Shown: positions 32,403-45,258 of the stretch, piece by piece
How positions within the stretch are numbered: position 1 is the stretch's first letter
Layout: each line of letters starts with the position of its first letter
NCBI GenBank assembly: GCA_019096065.1
Contig: JAGUCH010000006.1
Coordinates: 3,120,001 to 3,184,000, forward strand
Length of the DNA: 64,000 bases
Origin: Paracyclopina nana
Taxonomy: Eukaryota > Arthropoda > Copepoda > Cyclopoida > Cyclopettidae
Direction of reading: 5' to 3'
Translations under genes and position numbers: made by a program
Notes under the pieces: generated by a model
The model's database searches: none
The model's input: the letters and a program-made list of their open reading frames with translations, nothing else
What the model was told of the DNA's origin: nothing

Positions 32403-35400
32403 TCACAAATTGGGCGCAAATTTGTTCATGGCATAAATGGCCACTTCGTAGCCCATGAAGCAGCAAGCATTGGCAGGGAAAGCTCTGGCCATCACAGGAG
32501 CCGCACCTTTATAGAGGCCGCGAATGCCCTCGGTCTTCATCAAGTCCACAAACACTTCACGAATTCCATTGAATTTACCATCAGTGGCTGCAAAAAAAAA
32601 CCCGATATACATCTTCAAGGATAAGCCATCATTATTATCTGCAGCAGCAGCAGCTGCCAATTCACTACATAGTGTCGCAGGCTAATTTGTAAAAAGGCAA
32701 ATGATCCGCACCTGATTGTAATCTGCTTTTAAGAACATCCGGAGGAAGTGCCACGATCCAGTTAAAGATTCCGGCCATGCCACCTGCGAAAATGGTCCTT
32801 CCTACCCCAAGCTGGCTCCGATCACCCCCCTCGGGGGTCATGACACGCTGAATAATTTCGTAGCTTCCAAAATAAGCCGCACTCGCAGGCACATCTGAAA
32901 ACAGAAGAGCCGGTCTTGAAAACGCTGAATTATATGCTGCCGCATGATATTCGTTGCACGAAACACAATTGCTCTCGTTTCCGAATGATGGTTGAGCATA
33001 GTTATACATCTTTACCTGACAGTATTAGAGGACGATGCGAGTAAACTCAAATACTGCCCGGTAAGACGTATATGTACTCAATACGGGCGTCTTCTTCTGT
33101 ATTCTTCCGTATTTGGCGGCGAGGAGACGAGCCAACTTACATCTTTACCTGACAGTATTAGGCCTTATAGAGATACTACGAGCACTGTCCAAGACTGCCA
33201 AGTAAGACGAAGTTTAGCTCGATGTAGATCTTCGTTGGCGACCAGCTGAGGAAAAAATGAGGATTTATCGCGGTTCAAAATGCCACATCTATTATTTGAT
33301 CAAATAGATAGCGGCACTAGGGGGCGTTGCTGGCGCAGAGATGCAAATACAGTTTTTTCACGAGATAAGAAGCAGGCAGAAGTCGTACGTTCATTTCGAA
33401 TTATTCCGCTTCGGGCAAAATATTGACTTATCTCACGGTCTTTAATCGCAATTTGAAGAAGCTAGTCAAGAGCACCACTTTAAAAGCATGAATGAGATAA
33501 GAGCGAAAATTAAAGTTGATTTCTCTCCGCTGACCATCGAGAAAAATTGGGTCGGAGCTATTTTTGAAATGAGGGATTCGAGCACCGCGCGAATTGTCGC
33601 AAAAGATAGCGGTAATTGGGAATTTGAGATGCTCGCGCGAAAACAGCGGAAGCAAAAGATACGCAGCTGGTGGAATTTTCACAATCACTCGCAAAATTTG
33701 GAGGAAAAGGTCCAAATGCAAATAGGAGCGAAAAATTGGGGAAGGAATGCAACGCTGGAAAGGTGCGCCCCCTTCGGACTCGCGCGGGCTTATTGCCGGG
33801 CAATTTTTCAGCGCTGCTATACATGGTGAATTTCGAAGAAGTCTACAAAAGCAGTGATAAAAGAATGGCCAAGCTAGAGCTAAGCATGCGACGTGAGCTC
33901 GCATACTTTGCGACCCTTTGAAACACCTCTAGCTCCGAGGCTACGTACGTACGTACTACTACTATACACTGTACACAACCGGGTGTCTCGATGCGTTTCC
34001 TGCTTTGAAAGAAATGCACGAGGCACAGTGGGCAGGGGCAAAAAACGGCGCGCATCTTGATTCCTCGGAGAACGAGGCCAACGCCGTGGACTTTGAGCAC
34101 TTTGTTTATTTTTGATCTGAGCCGCGGACTGACCACGTGGGTGGCCATGTTGCTTTCAGCGAAATTTCGTGAATTTCCGGTTTGCACGTGACTCGCGAGC
34201 TTCGCGGAGAGAAGATGATCCATTTTTTTACGCTAGGGAATTTGACCCCGTGCATATTGTGCACCTGCTTTTCCCGAAGACATTTGACCCGCGATCACTT
34301 ACGTCCTTCTTCTACTTCTTATGTACGTGGCCAAGCCGAGCTGAGTCATCTGCCAGCTTTCTTGACTTCACCGCCGTTCGACAAAGGAAGTGCGATTAAA
34401 CCTATTTTTTGGCTTTTTCCGATAGGCGGCGATTTGGTGCACACACCGTGGACGTTGCTTCGCGTGACGAGTGAGACTGACTGAGACGTGTAGCGAGTGA
34501 GCTGAGAAGACGCTCGTAGCGTACCGACTCGTCGTTTGCGCTCGTGCTCCGCAAGCACGCGCGCGTAGTGTGCATAGACTATGTATAAGCGACGTTTGCC
34601 CGTAAGCCAAGTGTTGCTACTACATATTATCGCACAATGATGCACATTTGCTCCATGCTCCGATGGGGAAAAGAAGCCCTAGCAAGGGCTAAATCCTCTC
34701 GTTTCACTCGGCTTGACGCAGCCGCGCGAGCATGCATTGCTCCCATTATTATGCGGGCAAAATCTGCACTTTGGAGGGCTCAGGGTAAAAATGCTCTCCA
34801 GAAAGGCCAACGCTTGAAATTCAAAGACGTAAAATTGGCGTAAAAAGGCCGATGTGATTCATATTTGAAAAAGACAATGCGCGGGGCAAAATGGCCTACA
34901 TCCAATTCGGATGCTTTCGAAAATGTATGAAAAGAGCTCGCGTGCGCGCGGGAGACTCGTGAATGTTTGATATTGCATGTCGGATCGTCACATCTGGGAC
35001 TTTGCAAGACTACTACTGCTACTTTTTATATTGATTGCAACAGCCCCCGCCTGGCGCTTACCAAGTGAACTAAAGTATGCATGAGAGAAAACGAAGCCTT
35101 ACCTCGAAGGAGAGTGGCCACTGTGCCCTTGTAGATGCTCCTCATGCCACCCTCTCTGTACAGGCTTTTGGCCACGTCGATCGGCCCTGAATATTTGGCC
35201 GGCCCTGAGCTGCCCTGTTGAACCTGGAGACAAAAAAATGATAATGTACAAAAGCGGCTACAACCAAAATTCGCGAAAGGCAAGCATGCAGAAAGCATTT
35301 TTAAAATGGAAAGCAGACAGAACCGAGAAAAGTATAAAGCCTGGAATTTATACGTCATCGTGGAAATTATTTTAATGGCATAATTTAAAATGTCATTTCC

Positions 35401-38400
35401 CATTTGTAGACAGAGAGAGAGACGTTTTTTCATTCTCCCGCGCCTCAATTCTCGCGGGGTATTTAGATTTCCAGCTTCGCCCTTTTAAAACGACATTTTG
35501 AAACATTTGACTTTAATGAAGAAGCGTTTTTTAAGCTCGCAGCAATTAGGGCCCACACATAATACTGCAGCACTAGAGCACGGATCATTTACGTAAAAAG
35601 CTGTGACTTCGACGTTTGTACAGACAATTTATAACGCTGTCAATGTTCGAGTTAAAGTTGGGGCCAAGGTCGCGAAATTCGACGACACAGCCAGCGCAAA
35701 AAACACACATACACACATGTGGAAAAAAATCCTAAATTGTACTCAAAACTGCTAGCGATGAAAGCACAGCATAGATCATTTCAGTGTTTCCTCGAAATCT
35801 CTTTTACCATTTACAAAATTGCACCTAAATTGTACAGTTACAAATGCATTAGCTATTTTAAAAACAAATGGAATGTCGTCTATTTATTGAAACTGTTTAG
35901 CTAAAAGGCTTTAAAAATCAACATGCGAGAATGACAGCATTTTGCAGTTGTTGAGCGAAAATTGAAGCATTGTCAAGTATTGATATAAATATTTTGCGGT
36001 AGAGTAGGAAAGAAATCATGAATCATGCCCAGCAAAAAAGTGGAAGAGATGAGCGATATATGCTTTTACCAGTGCATGCAGTGTGTGTGTGTAATTGCGC
36101 ATATATTACATTTCTATGCAGCGCTTGCATTCTTTTCCACGACTGGAAAATGGGCAGCGACGCAGCAGTATTGTAGTGAGATTATTAAGCAGGAAAAACG
36201 GTCAAACTTGAAAATGACCAGCAACAAATGCAATTCGCCTATGAGAAGTGGACGACAACGACAGAGAAACTTAAGATGGCAGACTTGATAGTCAGGGCGC
36301 GCTCAATTTGCATCGACGGAGCCGTCTTATTGAGGAGCGATTGCTGCAGCGACATCCACAATTTGCTGACCCACATTTTTGCATTGACGAGAAAAAGTAG
36401 CCAAACGACTGGCGGCATAAACAGATAAGTCGCATGAATCGCTCAAAAACTGGCTCCATTATTTGGAGCAGCCAGCTCCATAACGACAACTTGCGAAACG
36501 AAAATGTCAACTTTTTGCGCTGGTGATGACTATCGGCGACAATCGATGCATGCATGCATCGATCTAAATCGACGCCCCCCTCTCCTTCTCAGCTTTGAGA
36601 GAGACAAACAAACCAGACTTTGGACTTGAACGACCATGAAGCAAGAACTTTGCGCCACCCATGAATGTGAAAACCTTGCTAATTAATTTTATAGCTCCAT
36701 TTCACTTTTGCGCTTAAAAAAAAAGAACTTGCCTGTAAAATGCACTTGATTCTCTCGCCAGGGGCCATGATCACAGTGGTCAAAAGGCCGGAAAAGCCAC
36801 CAGCTAAGGCCAGCTGGAAGACGGACAATTCAGTGTTGGCCTTGTTGGTCTGCACCAATTGCTTGCCCAAATCGAAGCCGTAGAAGCTCAGCGCAAAAAT
36901 CGGAGCTATGCCCATCAAGGGGGCGCCCATGCCTGAAAAGTTGAAAAAAAGCTTTTTTTAGACTCTTTTTAAAAGGCCGAAAAAATTGTTAGATAGACAA
37001 GCATGAGTAATATGCATATAACAGCAAGTTGACTATGCACGCGCGCTCATTAGATGAATATGTTGCGATATGCAATATTACTATATACTCAGCTGTAAAT
37101 GGCCAGCTCAGCAAAAAGTAGCAGAAAACGCCCAAGTCATGAAGTATTGAAGGAATTTTTAGCTAAATGCCTTAACAAATGAAGGGAGAATTTGCAAGCC
37201 ACTTAATTAAGACTGCTTCGCTGTAGTTGAACGAAGTGCTGATTTTAACCGTTGTAAACAGCTAAAAAAAATTAGCAGCTGATTTTCATGAAGCTATACA
37301 TGTATAGAAGAGATTTCAGACGTCTGAAAAGGGATGACCCAAGTTTGACATTGTAGACCTAAAAACGACAAAGATGCAGATTTGCAAGAAAAATCGCTAC
37401 TTGTCCTCTGTAATTTAAGTGGCCAGCCAACAAAAACTGCCCTTACGTACTTTTTGAAGTGAAAATACAACATGAGCCTTGCGCAATGATGAGCGCATGC
37501 TAAAAATTATGAGGATCAAAAATTGCATCAGCGTGCAAAAAAGGTCAAAGATCTTGATTAGATCAGGGCAGGAATTGTATAAACAGCAAAAACGGCTGCT
37601 GCGTGCTCGGAAACAACAAAAATTGCAAATAACCGCAAAAATCGAAATTATATCAACTTTGCTTGGACTTCCGATCTTTGAGCTCAATTGAAATTGCGTC
37701 GTTTTTCAAGCAGCGAGGTCAATATTTCATTCATTTTGCGTAGCTCGCAGCATTGACAAACAATCATTTCTGGGAGGACATTTTGCAAAAACGGGTTTAG
37801 CGCGGTGGTGGTGGTACCTTTGTAAAGTCCTTTGATGCCTTCATTAAGCACAGTTTTTTTGACACAGTCGACGGCTCCTGTGTACATGGGAGCCTGGCCA
37901 GGCCCAGGCAAAGGCATCGTTTGCAGTCGCACCTGAAAAAATGGGCAAAACTTGATTATAAAGCTGCGAAGAATAATAACCACCGTGGGAACTTGTTCGC
38001 AACATCGCGAATAATTTTTTTAGCAGCCTTTCACCAATAACGCTGAGAAAATGAATGAAGAGGATAAGAAGAGAATGTGAATCCTTGGCGAAAAACACAT
38101 GTGCGTACTACACGCAATATCAACTAATGTAAATCGGCCAAAACAATTATAAAGGCATAAGAAAAAGACACGTGTTACTCCTACTATAAAATGAGGTGCT
38201 TACGCGTTCCTATGCATGGCAGTTGAGAAGAAAGTAGCACTTTTACTGATGCGTGATGCGACGAGAGCACTAGAACTCGGAGTTTTGAGCACTTGCTGCG
38301 ATTATGCGCGAGGATTGCGCTCTAACTAAATATGATGTGGTCAAAATGTGGTGCGAGCGTGTATAGCTGCTGCTAAACCAGTTCCATTTGAGCTACTCCA

Positions 38401-41400
38401 CGAGATGATGGACACGATCTTGATGGCCGCAAAACAAGTCCGGATCGTCGACGACGTCGATGACTGCGGCAACGAGAACGACGACGACGACGACGACGCT
38501 GAAGCTCGCGACCGCAACATCATCAATGCAATGACGATCGTCACACACAAAATGGCCGGCACGGAGAGCTTCTTCGACGGACATTCCCTGCTGTTGCTAG
38601 ACTGCGCAGGGTTCTGCAAAAGCACATGACAATTGGGTCATTTCAAAGCTAGCTTCTGAATTTTAATTGTTTATGATGAACTTAGCTGGATTTATCTATT
38701 TCTATGGGGGCTTTTATCATTGGTGAAAAGTAGGAGCTTTCATAGTAGACAATTGTCAATTGACTATCGTGCATTAGGACTCCAATATTTAGGTCAGTGA
38801 GCTAAGCGTCGTCCTAATTTCATGTATGACAATGTCAAAAAACTGCTAAAAACCGACGGAGCGAGCGACTTTGGAAAATAACCCCTATAAATTAAAATGC
38901 TACTTTGCAATAGTCAATGCCCACTTTTTTTAATTGCTAATCAATGTTTTGTTAAATAGACGAACACTACTGCCTGTACGAGGCACAAGATGAATTTGGA
39001 ACTACAATCCAATTACATTTTAAACCATTTCAAGCCCACTTTTGAAATTAGCAAGTATAGGATTTTTAATTGAAATTCAATGTTTCGTTGCAAATCTAGC
39101 AAAATCCGATTTCAATATTTTCAAAGCCTCAGTCAGATAACGAATTGAAGACAGACTTTTATAAATTAAGGAAATCCTTTGAAATGCACCTTGCAAATAT
39201 TTAATGGCTTTTCAAAGGAGAAATTGGTATCTTTTTTATCGTGTGGGCGTAGATGATTTCGAAGCCAACTTTTGGGGCTCTTTCACGAAATAACCGATGA
39301 CAATCATCCATCTTTAAATTAACGAGCGAGAATTCCGCAATACCCTGTGCGCAGTCCACCCTCGCTGTAAGCAAATGTGCTTCAAAGTGCGTGCGTTGAT
39401 TTACCCACAGCAGAAATCATACACTCACCATATATTGAATCAAATTGAGCCGAAAACGAGCATGTATACTGTAGCATTATACACACATTGGTTCTCGCTT
39501 ATATCAGATCAAAATTCCCAGCTCTGCCCACATGCAATTCTTATTTGTCATTAGTATAACAGCAGCTATACAATAGTCTGACCATTTAATCAATATTTTT
39601 CCTGGGCAATAATTCCAATCTCTTGAGCCAGGATCGTGATGAATATTGCATTTCCACAGTGGAACTTCGATTCCATTTATGGCCAAAAAAATGAGCCCTA
39701 CCAACCTGCAAAAGTAGTTGTTCCCCACCAATTATGCGGTTATGCTACAATTTTTGTGACAAATGATGCAAGCAAAAATCGACCAAGGATTGACCACATA
39801 CATTTTAGAATGCAAATACCAAAACTTGCACGTTATTTCCAATTTCATGCAGATTAAAAACACTAAAGATTCACATCTCCGTGGCTAAAAAATTGCTAGA
39901 AAGACTTCCCCCCAAAAAAGGCGAATCAAGAAGTGGATTTTAATATCAATTCAGTTTATCTAAAGCCAATATCAACAATGGCATTATGTGATAAGCACTT
40001 ATCACAACCAGTTTACTTCACTACAAGATAATTAGGCATTCTTTCCATAAAATGGCCCCTCTCTTTAATATCAATTGCTGGGCAGAAAAAAAAACCAGTT
40101 GATGAAGTGCTTTGTTTGATATATAGTACTATAACTGTATATGTAAAAAGAAAAGCAACAAGAATTTAGCTAAGCAAAGAAGAGGAGAAGCAAACGTAAA
40201 CAAAGTGTCACTTACAGTCGAAATTCCATGGATGTTGTTGTATCATGTCTTGAGCACAACTGAGCTTGCCTTCCTTGAGCTCTGCAGTAGTGATACAGAA
40301 AAACGTCACTAATGAGGAGGGCGGTACCAAGCAATCTCCTAGCTTTTGGCAGCCCCAAAACACGTGCGTTTTAGCATAGCCAGCTAGCCTGGTTATTTGA
40401 AAAAAGCAGCTGAAATCGATCAACTCCGAAGAAAGCCAAACAGAAAATATTTTTCCCCGTCTTCTTACGTACGTAGTTGTACTATGACAACAGATGTACA
40501 AGAGCTCAGTTCCTAAATTGATTTTTGTGAGAGCTTTTCAAACGCTGCACCGAATAAAGAGTCTAACACATGCTCAGCGCCAAGACTGTGAGCGCTGATC
40601 TAGTCATTTTTTGCTCAAGATGTGATAAATAACAGCTCGTTTTCCGCCAGGAATTCAGACTGAAGGAAGCTCCAACTTTCGCAGCTAAACAAAGCTAATT
40701 TGACGGCTAAAACCCGATAATCAAACTAGGTGATGAAGAAAAGCTAAAAATTAAAAAGTTGTCAACTTTACAAAAAAAAGCCATAAAATGTAGAGGGCGC
40801 TGCTTATAAAAACAAATACGGAAGAGTGACCCGGCGCGACTTGCTGTTGTATTGGGCATACGAAAAAGTAGTTGAATAGCTTAGTGAGTTTCTTTCTCCA
40901 ATTACATTAAAAGTGTCTCAGCTCATTATCTGAAGACAGTTTCTAGCTTGTAATTAGCCACTTTAAGGGGCTGACCCCTCATGTCAATCATCATCTCTTT
41001 TCAGCTTCGGGAAAACACTCACACACAAAAGCAGAAATGTCTCTGTCCCAAAAGCTAAAACAACATCAGAGTTCACAAGAAAGAAGGAGTTTTATTATGG
41101 CTTGTCACATTTATCATCTACACAAACAAACTCTCTCAGTTTTTGAAGTTGATTGAAGCTGAGAAAAACCAAAGCGCAGCAGCTGAGATAAAAATATGCA
41201 TGCCATATATTCACTCTTACAAAGAAAATGCATCGTCTCCTACCTTGCAAGTTTGATCTAGTACAAGTGTAGCAAGAGAAAAGCAGAGAATTTGTGCACT
41301 ACTAAACAGTAAATGTCAACATCATTCCTCTGTCAGTCGATATCTTGCTTTCTAAATCCTAAAATTTCCTGAAATAATCCCACACATCCAATAGTGATTA

Positions 41401-44400
41401 TTGCTGGGGAAAAGTGTCAAATTATGGCTGCGGCCATTTATCAAGATATTGTCTGGACACCCTGTAGTGATGGAGTGACACGTGCTGGCCCTTTGTGTGG
41501 CAATTTTCGAGCCAATTTGGTGGCCAGTCACACTGATAATATGAACTGCAAAACTCGCGACGCTTGCTGCTCTCGCCGCGACGACCCCAAGCTTTTGTTA
41601 CTGCTGCTGAGAAAATTTTTCCCAAGTCTAGTTGTGTATAGTATACAATAATAATACAGTTGAGGCCAACATGAAATGACTCAATCTCACCCCTTCACCA
41701 GCAGAAAAATACCAACTTTGCCCAAAAATAAGGGAGCTTTCTTAATCAGTTTTATCCGTTTTGGTTCTCTAAAGCCACATACTACATAGCTGCAATAATC
41801 AAAAACTGGCTGCTAATGCTGCAATCTTATCCCAAATTCAAAATCTAAAGTGCTCCAAGAATTGCAGCCAACTCTGCTGACTTTCTAAAAATCAAAGTAG
41901 TGCTTAGTTAATGCTGATGATATTTGCCACTCTTGAGAGGTTGAGATATTCTCGGTGTTTTTGGTGACGAGAAAGAAGAAGTGTCATGAAATCGAGAGAG
42001 TGACTAATTGTTCTCGTTTTGTGGGAAGTGTCATCTTTAGCTGCACCCCACTGTAAGCTCTGTGTACTATGCTCATGAGCTTTATTTACAACAAAAGCAG
42101 CCTGGAAAAAGATTCTTGGCAGGGGGTTGTTGACTATGTCTCATTTCCAGATATTCTCCCCTTTTTAAGTTTGAAAAATTCTTCCTCTCCTGATTTAGGG
42201 AAAGCATTTTCCACTTCCTACTCTGCTACAAATTCATTTCAGCCGAGAAAATAATAATGGGCAGATAAAAAGCATCTAAAAGTCTGCTACGTAGCAATGT
42301 AGTGACCGACGGCGATTTTGCAGTCTTATCGCATTTTCAGTTTGTCCACGGCAAACTTTTGACTTTGAGAGCCAATCATCTGTTGAATTAAGCTATGGAA
42401 TCCTATAGGTCACGCTGAAAAAGGGCCAATAAATGGATGCATCAAATGCCATAACAAACGGCGGCGCCATCTAACGGAGAACAAGCGAAGCTCGAAAAGT
42501 AAACAAATGCCACGCGTTAATTCACAGCAGATGATCAGAGCTTCCATTGATGGCTCTTATCATCAACATTTGGCCAAGCTGACCCAGGCTCTGACCCCAT
42601 CATCACGTTAGACGATTTTTAATGATCAGAATTCGAGATATAAACACGTGTCTGCACTCTAACTGCTGCGGCTGCTGATGGGGGGAGTTTTCTCCCATCA
42701 CCACATGTGAGACTCGCACACAATTATGTGACACAAAAATCAAGAAAATTACAAAATCGACCATTACTCTTTGATCATCATTGTGTGCATCAATTCCAGA
42801 TGTGGGATTGTTGCCGCTGCAAAACTGGACAAATAAACAGTTTGCAGCTGCCCCAAGATGGGACAATTTGATGAAAAATGAGGAAAAGCAACAGCAGGAA
42901 ATTTCAGTTGACACCATATATTCATCAGCAAAACGCAGAAAACTGCAGCACTGTGGGAAATCTGGCGGAACTATGCCAATCGGCTAATGATTGTGATGGG
43001 CAAAAACACGTGGTTCGGTTGTTTACATTTTAGTCTGAACTGAGATGATTTTATTGCGAGCAAATGAAGTGACAATTGCCCTTTTTCATGGTCCTATTTG
43101 AACGCAGTCACAACGAGTTTTCAAGTACTTTCTTGCATCATTGCTTAGGCAAAACAAAAATGTGTCCAAATGTAATAATGCTTGCTTTTTATGGTAAGAA
43201 ACGCGGCCAGCAACGACAGATTAACGAGAGATCTTTTATGGTTTCCTTTCCCTGTAGCACATAAAGTGCAGGGCTTTAAAGTATAGCATATCACTGAACA
43301 CAATATTTTTCCAATATCTATCATGTTCCCAAAAAAAGCGAGCTTCTCAATATCCATCTATTTTTGACGGCAATTAAAGCTATTTTTGAAGGAAAGCCAA
43401 CTAAAAAAGTGATAGTACAAGTAGTAGAGTGAATCAGCAAAAAAGATCTTTGACCAAGAATGCTGTTGACCTAAATTGTGATAGTTTAGACAAAAAGCAC
43501 CATCAATCGTCACCCCCAAAAGGACAAAGATTCAAATGATGTCTAAGTGTAACAAAAATGAGCTTTATGTGAATCCAAGCTAAAACATGCCCATTTTTCG
43601 CCAGAAAAGACACATATGGTTAATTTACTCGGAAAAATGTTGGAAAAATCCTCCCTTTTTCCGTCGTCGAAGAATGACCAGGCGAGTGAACAATTCGTGC
43701 TGGAATGTTTGCTTTCCACACACAAATTGTTCAATCGAGAACTCGAAATAAATTACGAAAAGTTGAGGGAGGCAAAAAAAGATCGTTTTAGTGTATTCAC
43801 CCTTTGAATGTCATCACGATTAAGGTCTTGAATGAATGGTAGAGCTAAAGTAAAAATCAATGATTCACATTCCAGTGCAACTTCATGAATAATTAACAGA
43901 GGCAAGGAGAAGAAAGTAGTTCAGTGGGAAATGCATATCGTTCAAAAGCATCGCAAAATAGTGTGTTTTCGAGCTGACCTTTACTAGCAAGAGCAGAAAA
44001 AGAAGAAGCTATGCACAATAAGGGAAAAGCCTTCGACCAAGGAAATTCAATCGACATTTTTAAACAAGCATTACAGAATTTGATACATTCGCACAATAAA
44101 CTATTAGGCTAGCTTTCATCACGTTTGCGAGGAGTGACCTAATTTTGCCAGTGTCGTTAAACTTTCTTCATTGACAAAATCATCCCTTCAAAAGTTCTTT
44201 GGGATTACAATAAGCCATGAAAAAGATAAAGCGTGCATTGTCTGAGTGTTTCACCTGGTTCCAATTTTAACATACTTTCGAGCACCTGTTGAGCTACCAA
44301 ATGAGCTCATTAAGCGACCAAAAAAGGGGCTAAAAAGTCAATTTAATGTACTTTAATTGGGGGCTATTACGTAACGTCGCAATCAAGCCACGTGGCTGAA

Positions 44401-44702
44401 AATACCAAAATCGCAACAACTTCGCCCAAGCATTCACAAAAAAACGAAAATAAGCAAAAATTAGAGCGAACAAATTAAAAGAAGCAAGGAAAACAATCCT
44501 AGTAAGATTTCAAGGGTCACAGTCCAAAAATGATATAGTCTCTAAATATTCCACATAAGAAACGTTAAAACTGGCTTACCTTGATGGTGTCAAAAGGGTG
44601 ACCAGACAGGACCACGCAAATTCCACCAAATCCGCCAGCCACAAAACTCTTGACAAAGCCTTTGGTGGCTTTTTGGCCTTCGTTCGAGTTTTCCGCAGCC
44701 AT
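32403..44702 (-). CDS. SLC25A20: Mitochondrial carnitine/acylcarnitine carrier
   Basis: Six exons (44702-44580, 37932-37818, 36932-36733, 35223-35103, 32894-32712, 32587-32403) encode 308 residues, against 301 in human. The carrier exchanges acylcarnitine for carnitine across the inner mitochondrial membrane for fatty-acid oxidation. The three mitochondrial-carrier signatures are present ([32 protein letters not shown]). Family-specific blocks are [52 protein letters not shown] and the ending [16 protein letters not shown]...APNL. Intron 1 is 6.6 kb, unusual for this window. Intron 3 has a GC donor (CAG/GCAAGT at 36732-36731). The ORFs inside the introns are not supported as genes. Start ATG context is GCCATG on the complementary reading, fixed by homology at the N-terminus. 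Confidence 0.95.
33005..33215. repeat. Diverged tandem duplication in SLC25A20 intron 4
   Basis: CATCTTTACCTGACAGTATT occurs at about 33007 and again at about 33139, each followed some 45-65 bp later by GTAAGACG. The intervening sequence is only partly alike, so this is an old or partial duplication of about 130 bp. Confidence 0.45.
33400..34800. other. CpG-rich segment inside SLC25A20 intron 4
   Basis: This part of the 2.2-kb intron is markedly richer in CG dinucleotides than its surroundings and carries long overlapping open frames on both strands (for example 33488-33829 plus, 33428-33904 minus). None has a recognisable domain. CACGTG E-boxes occur at about 34133 and 34186. It could be an internal promoter or enhancer, or a coding remnant. 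Confidence 0.35.
37933..44579 (-). other. SLC25A20 intron 1
   Basis: 6.6 kb between the first two coding exons. It contains a (GAC)n tract at about 38477-38498 that creates a spurious acidic ORF. The rest is AT-rich with no supportable exon on either strand. Confidence 0.5.
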
Positions 44703-45258
44703 GTCGAATCTCGCTGCTTATGTTGTTGACGTATTCAGCTGTTTCTACAAGCAGAGTGCCCAACTGGAGCTGCTACGTAACAGCACAGTGCACAGTCAAT
44801 CCTGGCTGCATGGCACGGTGGGATTGGCAAGTCCATTAGTCCGAGCAGGTCATTCACAAATGCACCTGAAGATTCAGCTCAAATTACCAGGCACAACCTT
44901 GCCATGAAACTTGTACCAAAACGTTTCATAGGTAATTTTAACCTAGTGTGGTATATCAGGTTTTCGAAACAGCTGTTTCAAAGCTCAAAGGGTGAGTGGA
45001 AAATTACTGATTCCAGCTAATGACACAGCTGGTTTAGGTTTTGTTATTTTATAGCGCATTTATTTCAGACACTCTTGTAGAATTGTGATGACTTGACATG
45101 AACATAAAAAATTCGTTGAATGGGTAAAAATCTGGGTAGTTGTGGTTCTTCTTCTACACTCAATCACACGCGCGCGCGCGCGCTCTCTCTGCATATGTAC
45201 ACAGTTGATTTTTTGATATATGTATCATTTTGAATAATCATTAAAGTACTCGTTGGCT
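44703..45258. other. Spacer between SLC25A20 start and Sec24 stop
   Basis: Holds the SLC25A20 promoter/5' UTR and the Sec24 3' UTR. A (CG)7 tract at 45169-45182 is followed by (CT)n. No coding sequence seen; the plus-strand ORF at 44650-44907 overlaps the carrier's first exon and is a shadow. Confidence 0.5.

Noticed and set aside
33428..33904. 158-residue minus-strand frame overlapping a 113-residue plus-strand frame
   Set aside because: Both strands are open because the segment is CpG-rich; neither shows a recognisable motif.
38348..38629. Acidic open frame with a run of Asp
   Set aside because: The Asp run is a (GAC)n microsatellite in SLC25A20 intron 1, and no splice or domain support exists.
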